DNA of 7,936 nucleotides, taken from Desulfuromonadaceae bacterium (lineage in GTDB: Bacteria; Desulfobacterota; Desulfuromonadia; Desulfuromonadales; Geopsychrobacteraceae). A program made the position numbers and the translations under genes. Location of the stretch: the NCBI GenBank assembly GCA_013138655.1, contig WTCI01000303.1, positions 1-7,936 on the forward strand, in the 5' to 3' direction. This document shows, in pieces, positions 1 to 5,238 of this stretch (position 1 is its first letter; the number at the start of each line of letters is the position of its first letter). The notes under the pieces are model-generated. The model ran no database searches, was not told the DNA's origin, and worked only from the letters and a program-made list of their open reading frames with translations.

Positions 1-828
<828 letters not shown>

Positions 829-849
829 TTTAGACCCTTGTTCATGAGT

Positions 850-885
850 AAAAAAACAGGGCCGAAATTTCGGCCCTGTTTTTTT
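850..885 (+). terminator. Rho-independent terminator of purB
   Basis: A perfect palindrome: CAGGGCCGAAA (857-867) pairs with TTTCGGCCCTG (868-878), flanked by A6 on the left and T7 on the right (879-885). It begins 22 bases after the purB stop. Because A and T tracts lie on both sides, it could also stop transcription on the - strand, although the nearest - strand gene ends at 1267. Confidence 0.93.
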
Positions 886-1062
886 ATAATCAAGAGGACT
901 ATTGAAAAAGATATGAGAATCAGTAGCAGTCGTTGCATTGTCGTCGCTTTTAGCAATATACATGAACGGTTACAAATATTTCTTATCTTTATTTTCACTA
1001 AAAAAATGCTACTATTCCTCGGGTAAGCTTTTCGATCAATAAAAATTTGTACAGAAAATCAC

Positions 1063-1068
1063 AGGGGA
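1063..1068 (+). promoter_or_regulatory. Ribosome binding site of the 51-codon small ORF
   Basis: AGGGGA lies 6 bases before the ATG at 1075. It is the main support for translation of the small ORF, which is too short to be convincing on length alone. Confidence 0.5.
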
Positions 1069-1074
1069 ACCCAT

Positions 1075-1230
1075 ATGAACGAAGACAAAGATCGAGGACA
1101 ACGTATCGCAATCATGGCGATAAAAGAAAATACCCCCAAGGATGTCGAGCAGGAAATTTTGAACCTGATTTCTGAAGGAGACACACTGAAAGATTTAAAG
1201 AATCGAGGGTATTCTACTCACCTCTCCTGA
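1075..1230 (+). CDS. Hypothetical small protein, 51 residues
   Basis: I do not recognise this protein. The frame runs ATG to TGA for 51 codons with a well-placed AGGGGA ribosome binding site. The product starts MNEDKDRGQR and ends LKNRGYSTHLS. It is rich in charged residues (many Glu, Asp, Lys, Arg), has no cysteine, tryptophan or membrane segment, and looks largely helical between about residues 22 and 43, so a small cytosolic helical protein is likely. It sits 190 bases after the purB terminator and converges with the DUF1232 gene, with only 36 bases between the two stop codons and no obvious terminator between them. A poor -10-like TACTAT occurs at 1010-1015 without a credible -35 box. No function can be assigned. 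It could be a chance ORF; the ribosome binding site and the protein-like composition argue against that. Confidence 0.5.
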   Translation: MNEDKDRGQRIAIMAIKENTPKDVEQEILNLISEGDTLKDLKNRGYSTHLS

Positions 1231-1266
1231 ACGAATATCCACATAATCCCGAAAATAGCACTGAGA

Positions 1267-1548
1267 TCAATGCCTTCCTTTCCAAATCAGGTAGGCGTCA
1301 AGGTCCTCCCGCGCAAAATCGAGGGCGAGCTTTAACAGCAAAGCATCGTCGAGATAACCGACAAGCGGGATGAAGTCGGGAATCGCGTCAAACGGCACCA
1401 GAAAATAGATCAGTGCAACCGTCATGGAGGTCAAGGCCTTCTTAGGGGTGATGGGATACACCCGGCGGATAAAATCGTACAGCAAAAATGCCATCAATTT
1501 AAGGTCGTACCAGAATTTCAACAAAATCCGCGAAAGCTGCCCACTCAC
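1267..1548 (-). CDS. DUF1232 / YkvA-like small membrane protein
   Basis: A 93-residue protein of the DUF1232 (YkvA) family, whose biochemical role is unknown. The family signature is clear at about residues 45-75: a hydrophobic helix followed by PFDAIPDFIPLVGYLDD, with the conserved DxIPDxIPxxGYxDD pattern, then a second hydrophobic helix. About 40 N-terminal residues form an amphipathic, basic region (YDLKLMAFLLYDFIRR). The start is GTG at 1548: an in-frame TAG lies 15 bases upstream and there is no other start codon between, and a GGGGG ribosome-binding stretch precedes it. It lies downstream of the transporter gene on the same strand, but the transporter's terminator at 1629-1668 separates them, so it is probably its own unit. 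The product is probably an inner-membrane-associated protein; linkage to the transporter is not shown by the sequence. Confidence 0.85.
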   Translation of the reverse strand: MSGQLSRILLKFWYDLKLMAFLLYDFIRRVYPITPKKALTSMTVALIYFLVPFDAIPDFIPLVGYLDDALLLKLALDFAREDLDAYLIWKGRH

Positions 1549-1591
1549 GTTTAACCCCCGATGCTATCTGCAAATCTCACTGTTCGGTTCA

Positions 1592-1620
1592 ATCGTAGCT
1601 GATCCGAAAGACAGCAACAA
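1592..1620 (-). promoter_or_regulatory. Weak candidate sigma-70 promoter for the DUF1232 gene
   Basis: On the - strand, TTGTTG (1620-1615) and TACGAT (1597-1592) are separated by 17 bases, with 3/6 and 4/6 agreement to the -35 and -10 consensus. It lies between the transporter terminator and the GTG at 1548, where a promoter is needed. The match is weak and could be chance. Confidence 0.25.
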
Positions 1621-1628
1621 CCGGCTGT

Positions 1629-1668
1629 AAAAAAAATACCCCAACCCGGAGGAGGCCGGGATGGGGAT
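1629..1668 (-). terminator. Rho-independent terminator of the DASS transporter gene
   Basis: On the - strand the hairpin is CCCCatCCCGG, loop CCTCCT, CCGGGttGGGG, followed after TA by eight T residues (complement of 1629-1636). The stem has two 4-5 bp GC blocks separated by a small internal mismatch. It starts about 50 bases after the transporter stop at 1717 and points to termination of leftward transcription. Confidence 0.9.
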
Positions 1669-1716
1669 AAATGTCCTTAAGCGGACGAAAGAGAAGATGT
1701 TATTGAGAAATTAAAT

Positions 1717-3462
1717 TTATTTCAAGACTTGTGCCCAGGCGGGAATATCACCGATAACCACATCAAATACCGGCATAACCAGGACATAGGTGACGACAAC
1801 AACCAGAACGATACCGATAAGATTGAGGCCGACACCGCTTTTTGCCATCTGCGGGATGGAAACGTATCCGGAACCGAAAACAATGGCATTCGGCGGAGTT
1901 GCCACCGGCAACATGAATGCATGGGACGCAGCAATCGCTGCCGGAACAACGAGCAGCAGCGGGCTCTGACCAAGGCCGATAGCAACCGCCGAGAGAATCG
2001 GCATGACCATTGCCGCAGTTGCGGTATTGGACGTCAACTCAGTGAGATAAATAATCAGTGTCACCACGGCAATAATCAGCACAAGAATCGGTGCATTTTC
2101 CAGCAGGCCGACCTGAGAACCGATCCATTCAGCCAGACCGGTCTTTTTAAAACCGGTTGCCATCGCCAGGCCGCCGCCGAAAAGAATCAGCACCCCCCAA
2201 GGCAGTTTGCTCGCCCAGTGCCAATTCATGACAAACAGGTTTTTTTTCATATTTATCGGGATCAGAAACAAGACCAGCGCGCCGGTCATCGCAATGGCCG
2301 CATCGGTGACCAGGGTCGGATCAGGGAAAACAAAACTGAGCTGTTTACGGAAAATCCAACCGAGAGCAGTTGAGGCAAAGACCAGTGCCGTCCAGCGCTC
2401 ACCGACGCTCATCGATCCCATCTCTTTCAGTTCCTTAATTATGAGATCACGCCCACCGGGTACCTTCTTCAGTTTCATCGGATTGGCAATTCTGATCAGC
2501 CAGAACCAGCAGGCCGGCAACATCACAACAACCAGCGGCACGCCAACCTTCATCCAGTCGACAAAGGTGATTTCGTATCCATAGGTTTTCTGTAGATAAC
2601 CGGCCAGTACGGTATTCGGCGGCGTCCCGATCAGGGTGGCAACACCACCGATCGAAGCGGCATAAGCAATGCCGAGCATCAGGTTTAAACCGAAATTAAA
2701 CTTTCCCTGTGCGAAATCGATGGTTTTATCGAGACCTTCCTTCTTACCTTCTTCAATGATGTGGGAAATAATCGCCAGGCCGATCGGCATCATCATCACT
2801 GTTGTTGCCGTATTGGAAACGAAGGCAGACAAGACAGCGGTTGCCACCATAAAGCCGAATATCAAACGCCCGGGAGAGAACCCGACCGCCTTGACGATGT
2901 TCATGGCGATCCGCCGGTGCAGTTCCCAACGCTGCATCGATAGAGCGATAATGAAGCCACCCATAAAGAGAAAAATCAGATGGCTGGCATAAGGAGCTGT
3001 CGCCTGCTTGGTATGCATAATTCCCAGCAGGGGGAAAAGTGCGATCGGCAGCAGACTGGTGGCCGGTATCGGGATCGATTCACACATCCACCAGGTTGCC
3101 ATCAACAGAGCAACAGCGGCCATTTTCTGGGCAGCAGGATCCATCCCTGCCGGGGTCGGAATCAAGAACATCAGAATAAAGAGCAGCGGCCCCAGGGCCA
3201 GACCGACCTTTTGTCGGGTCGTGTATTCACGGGGTTCACCTTCATCAATCCCGCCAGGGGTGCTCTTCAAGCGACTTGCGTGTTCCGCTGGAGCTTCCTC
3301 CGTTTCATCCGCCAGATCAACATCATGCTCAGTGCGATGCTCTACAACGACCATGCCTCTCCGACCCATCAAACGCTTCATCGCTTTCGGTGTAAAAGCG
3401 ATCGTTTCCCGGGTGTCATCATGCATCATCCAAAGGCGATTCCATAACGCTGTAATCATCAT
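1717..3462 (-). CDS. DASS/SLC13 family sodium-coupled anion (dicarboxylate/sulfate-type) symporter
   Basis: An inner-membrane secondary transporter of the divalent anion:Na+ symporter family (VcINDY/SLC13 type), 581 residues. Both Na+-site SNT motifs are present: SNTATT at 216-221 and SNTATA at 478-483, each close to a conserved proline-asparagine motif (TPPN at 280-283 and 522-525). The stretch ASHAFMLPVATPPNAIV (512-528) fits the family's Na:sulfate symporter signature. Eleven or more hydrophobic segments run from about 85 to 570. Substrate cannot be read with certainty; C4-dicarboxylates are most likely given a DctB/DctD-like system next door, with sulfate or citrate as alternatives. The N-terminus is odd: about 80 polar, acidic residues precede the first membrane segment. 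AGGAG at 3470-3466 lies 3 bases before ATG 3462 and 6 before the adjacent ATG 3459, so the second may be the real start. A sigma-54 promoter lies upstream and a terminator follows. Confidence 0.92.
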   Translation of the reverse strand: MMITALWNRLWMMHDDTRETIAFTPKAMKRLMGRRGMVVVEHRTEHDVDLADETEEAPAEHASRLKSTPGGIDEGEPREYTTRQKVGLALGPLLFILMFLIPTPAGMDPAAQKMAAVALLMATWWMCESIPIPATSLLPIALFPLLGIMHTKQATAPYASHLIFLFMGGFIIALSMQRWELHRRIAMNIVKAVGFSPGRLIFGFMVATAVLSAFVSNTATTVMMMPIGLAIISHIIEEGKKEGLDKTIDFAQGKFNFGLNLMLGIAYAASIGGVATLIGTPPNTVLAGYLQKTYGYEITFVDWMKVGVPLVVVMLPACWFWLIRIANPMKLKKVPGGRDLIIKELKEMGSMSVGERWTALVFASTALGWIFRKQLSFVFPDPTLVTDAAIAMTGALVLFLIPINMKKNLFVMNWHWASKLPWGVLILFGGGLAMATGFKKTGLAEWIGSQVGLLENAPILVLIIAVVTLIIYLTELTSNTATAAMVMPILSAVAIGLGQSPLLLVVPAAIAASHAFMLPVATPPNAIVFGSGYVSIPQMAKSGVGLNLIGIVLVVVVTYVLVMPVFDVVIGDIPAWAQVLK

Positions 3463-3465
3463 TCT

Positions 3466-3470
3466 CTCCT
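3466..3470 (-). promoter_or_regulatory. Ribosome binding site of the DASS transporter
   Basis: AGGAG on the - strand, 3 bases before ATG 3462 and 6 bases before ATG 3459. The spacing favours the second ATG, a one-residue difference, and supports keeping the long N-terminal tail as translated. Confidence 0.75.
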
Positions 3471-3487
3471 ATTCAGATATTGAAAAC

Positions 3488-3521
3488 AGTTGCCATTCAT
3501 TAAGTAAGTATAGTTGCCATT
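3488..3521. repeat. Direct repeat pair AGTTGCCATT in the transporter leader
   Basis: AGTTGCCATT occurs at 3488-3497 and again at 3512-3521, 24 bases apart. The second copy overlaps the -10 of a candidate sigma-70 promoter. It could be a pair of operator half-sites in the leader, but no known regulator motif is recognised. Confidence 0.5.
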
Positions 3522-3546
3522 AAGTGGGTGTGCAAACAACTGTCAA
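3519..3546 (-). promoter_or_regulatory. Candidate sigma-70 promoter upstream of the transporter
   Basis: On the - strand a perfect TTGACA (3546-3541) is followed after 16 bases by CTTAAT (3524-3519), a 4/6 match to the -10 consensus. It lies downstream of the sigma-54 promoter and would start transcription about 50 bases before the transporter ATG. It could give basal expression independent of the two-component system. Confidence 0.35.
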
Positions 3547-3552
3547 ACAACT
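3533..3552. repeat. Tandem 11-bp direct repeat CAAACAACT
   Basis: CAAACAACT occurs at 3533-3541 and 3544-3552, an 11-bp period that puts both copies on the same face of the helix. The repeat overlaps the -35 box of the candidate sigma-70 promoter and lies just downstream of the predicted sigma-54 start site. Helical phasing suggests a protein-binding site; the protein is unknown. Confidence 0.45.
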
Positions 3553-3570
3553 TTTGATTGACTGAATAAG

Positions 3571-3586
3571 AGCAATGCCGGTGCCA
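3571..3586 (-). promoter_or_regulatory. Sigma-54 (-24/-12) promoter of the DASS transporter
   Basis: On the - strand TGGCAC-CGGCA-TTGCT matches the RpoN consensus TGGCAC-N5-TTGCW at every defined base, including the essential GG (-24) and GC (-12) at the right spacing. Transcription would start near 3560, leaving a leader of about 98 bases before ATG 3462. The gene encoding a sigma-54 activator lies immediately upstream on the same strand, and a terminator separates the two, so an independent promoter is expected exactly here. Confidence 0.87.
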
Positions 3587-3598
3587 AAACAACAAACT

Positions 3599-3616
3599 GT
3601 ATATAAAAATATATAC
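3599..3616. promoter_or_regulatory. AT-rich inverted repeat next to the sigma-54 promoter
   Basis: GTATATA-AAAA-TATATAC is a perfect 7-bp dyad with a 4-base spacer, centred about 48 bp upstream of the predicted start site. It could be a regulator or bending site. Low complexity (TA repeats) makes a chance origin quite possible. Confidence 0.3.
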
Positions 3617-3671
3617 TTGTAATTATTTCAGCTACTTAAAATAAATATTAGCGACTCAATCGGTAGCCGCA

Positions 3672-3696
3672 CATTTTACAACCATAGTATAAAATG
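3672..3696. promoter_or_regulatory. Candidate upstream activating sequence for the sigma-54 regulator
   Basis: CATTTTA (3672-3678) and TAAAATG (3690-3696) form a perfect 7-bp inverted repeat with an 11-base spacer. Its centre (3684) is about 124 bp upstream of the predicted sigma-54 start site, within the usual distance for NtrC/DctD-type activator sites. It lies between the regulator's terminator and the promoter. No second copy with the same sequence was seen, so the assignment rests on symmetry and position. Confidence 0.4.
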
Positions 3697-3697
3697 C

Positions 3698-3738
3698 AAA
3701 AACCCGACGCAATCGGCTAAATTTCGCCGATTGCGTCG
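3698..3738 (-). terminator. Rho-independent terminator of the response regulator gene
   Basis: A perfect 13-bp stem, CGACGCAATCGGC (3705-3717) with GCCGATTGCGTCG (3726-3738), and an 8-base loop. Reading leftward the stem is followed by GGTTTTTGCATTTT. It begins about 32 bases after the regulator stop at 3770 and isolates the kinase-regulator unit from the transporter gene. Confidence 0.92.
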
Positions 3739-3769
3739 ACTGCAAGCTGCTAAAAATTCAGGGTCTGTT

Positions 3770-5137
3770 TTAATCGCTGGTTAAAAGATATTTTTCCAGT
3801 TTATAGCGCAATGTTCCACGGGGCACGTTGAGGATACGCGCAGTTTTCGCCACATTGCCGCCGGTAATCTGAAAGGCCTTCTCAACCAGATTCTTTTCTA
3901 TCTGGCCGACCACATCATCCAGCACTATCCCTTCCGGCGGGATTTCACAACTGAACGGTATTTCGCTTTGCGGGGTTTCACCCCAGATTTCTCGCGGCAG
4001 ATGTTCTGAGCGAATTTGCTCTGCGTTGTGCATGATACAGATCCGCTCGACCACGTTACGCAGTTCACGAACATTCCCCGGCCAGTGATAGCGCATCATC
4101 AAGTCAAGCGATTCACGGGAAAAACCCTTCATCGCCTTGTTGAATTCTTTGCTGAAACGCAGGAGAAAATACTCGAGAAGTACCGGGATATCCTCCCGTC
4201 TATCGCGCAACGGCGGAATATGAATCGGAAATACGTTCAGGCGATAGTAAAGATCTTCACGGAATTCCTTGCGCTCGATAGCCGCTTTGAAATCAACATT
4301 CGTCGCAGAAATAATGCGGACATTGATATCAATATTACGATTGCCACCCAGACGACGAATCTTGCGATCTTCCAAAACCCGCAACAGTTTCACCTGCAGG
4401 CTCATATCCATCTCACCGATTTCATCGAGAAAAATCGAGCCGCTATCAGATTCTTCAAACAGCCCGATTTTGCGTGTTTTCGCATCGGTGAATGCTCCAC
4501 GTTCGTGGCCGAAAAGTTCCGATTCAAGCAGGTTAAATGGTAAGGAACCACAGTTGATTTCCACAAATGGTCGTTCACTGCGTGGTGACAGGTTATGGAT
4601 TGCTTGGGCAACGAGTTCCTTGCCGGTGCCACTTTCACCGGTAATCAATACCGTTGCGGTCTCATGCTTGGCAACTTCACGAATCTGTCGAAATATCTGT
4701 AGCAACGCCGCGCTGTTACCAATCATATTGATGCCATCGGCTTCCTTCGATAAACGTTTAACTTTACGACGTAAATTCTGGGTTTCCAGCGCCAACTTGA
4801 CAATCAAATGAATAGCATCTGCTTTAAATGGCTTTTTTATATAATCATAAGCGCCGATTTTCAGAGCTTCTACTGCACTCTCTACCGTGCCGTATCCGGT
4901 GATAATGATCACCAGGATATCCGGATCAACCTCTTTCATCGCCCGCAAAACATCCAGGCCGCTATGATTGCCAAGGTTTAAGTCGAGCAGCACCAGGCTG
5001 ATCTCTTCTTCTGCAACAAAGCGGACTGCCTCATCCGGGGACTCGGTCGAGAGCGGCCGATAACCATCCTCAGACAAAATTCTCTCCAGATTTTCCCGAA
5101 TGAACGCTTCATCATCAACGATTAGAATTTTTTCCAT
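3770..5137 (-). CDS. NtrC-family sigma-54-dependent response regulator
   Basis: A cytosolic, phosphorylation-controlled transcription activator of 455 residues in the usual three-domain order. Receiver domain about 2-120: acidic pair D8-D9, phospho-acceptor D52 (LVLLDLNL), T80 and K102 (KKP). AAA+ domain about 137-365: Walker A GESGTGKE 167-174, sigma-54 contact loop GAFTDA 214-219 (the last G of canonical GAFTGA is D), Walker B GSIFLDEIGEM 233-243, arginine-finger region FREDLYYRLN 292-301, and WPGNVREL 352-359. Fis-type helix-turn-helix about 426-450 (NVAKTARILNVPRGTLRYK). The start is ATG 5137, with AGGAG 7 bases upstream; ATG 5143 is only one base from AGGAG, and a TTG further up at 5209 would add residues that do not belong to the receiver fold. 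It is transcribed after the kinase gene with a 101-base gap. Closest functional analogues are DctD and related regulators, but specificity is not readable. Likely target: the sigma-54 promoter at 3571-3586. Confidence 0.93.
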   Translation of the reverse strand: MEKILIVDDEAFIRENLERILSEDGYRPLSTESPDEAVRFVAEEEISLVLLDLNLGNHSGLDVLRAMKEVDPDILVIIITGYGTVESAVEALKIGAYDYIKKPFKADAIHLIVKLALETQNLRRKVKRLSKEADGINMIGNSAALLQIFRQIREVAKHETATVLITGESGTGKELVAQAIHNLSPRSERPFVEINCGSLPFNLLESELFGHERGAFTDAKTRKIGLFEESDSGSIFLDEIGEMDMSLQVKLLRVLEDRKIRRLGGNRNIDINVRIISATNVDFKAAIERKEFREDLYYRLNVFPIHIPPLRDRREDIPVLLEYFLLRFSKEFNKAMKGFSRESLDLMMRYHWPGNVRELRNVVERICIMHNAEQIRSEHLPREIWGETPQSEIPFSCEIPPEGIVLDDVVGQIEKNLVEKAFQITGGNVAKTARILNVPRGTLRYKLEKYLLTSD

Positions 5138-5144
5138 ACTCATG

Positions 5145-5149
5145 CTCCT
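5145..5149 (-). promoter_or_regulatory. Ribosome binding site deciding the regulator start
   Basis: AGGAG on the - strand lies 7 bases before ATG 5137 but only 1 base before ATG 5143, so initiation at 5137 (MEKILIVDDE) is preferred. That start also begins exactly at the first receiver beta strand. Confidence 0.8.
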
Positions 5150-5185
5150 GCCTATGACAATTCGTATAATTTTTGAGACAAATAT

Positions 5186-5201
5186 TGCCACCACTATGCC
5201 A
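5186..5201 (-). promoter_or_regulatory. Weak candidate sigma-54-like promoter upstream of the regulator
   Basis: On the - strand TGGCAT-AGTGG-TGGCA keeps the GG and GC pair at the right distance but departs from consensus at the last base of the -24 box and at one T of the -12 box. It would start transcription about 38 bases before ATG 5137. An overlapping sigma-70 reading (GTGGCA, 17 bases, TATACG) is equally poor. Either could give the regulator its own transcript; read-through from the kinase gene is the simpler expectation. Confidence 0.22.
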
Positions 5202-5238
5202 TCAGGCAAGAAAAATGGTTAATTTCAGCCATAAATGC

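Noticed and set aside
838..1026. + strand 62-codon frame starting at the purB terminator
   Set aside because: It contains the terminator hairpin as codons and lacks a ribosome binding site.
886..1062. Possible promoter or small RNA between the purB terminator and the small ORF
   Set aside because: The only -10-like box (TACTAT, 1010-1015) has no credible -35 partner, and no hairpin plus T tract marks an RNA end. I see nothing firm here.
2130..2160. Paired ACCGGT motifs inside the transporter gene that look like a hairpin with an AT loop
   Set aside because: They fall in the codons for a conserved-looking ATGFKKTGL segment and no T tract follows a stable stem, so a terminator or site is not supported.
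1729..2373. Long + strand open frame of 214 codons opposite the transporter gene
   Set aside because: It is antisense to an unmistakable DASS gene, has a His/Asn/Arg/Gln-rich composition typical of a shadow frame, and resembles no family. The same applies to the + strand frames at 2207-2584, 2669-2992, 2980-3447 and 3008-3523.
4016..4811. + strand open frames opposite the response regulator
   Set aside because: They overlap the conserved AAA+ domain codons of the regulator on the other strand and show no family features or ribosome binding site.
5138..5209. Upstream TTG start for the response regulator
   Set aside because: It would add 24 hydrophobic residues before the receiver domain, has no ribosome binding site, and is outcompeted by AGGAG-N7-ATG at 5137.
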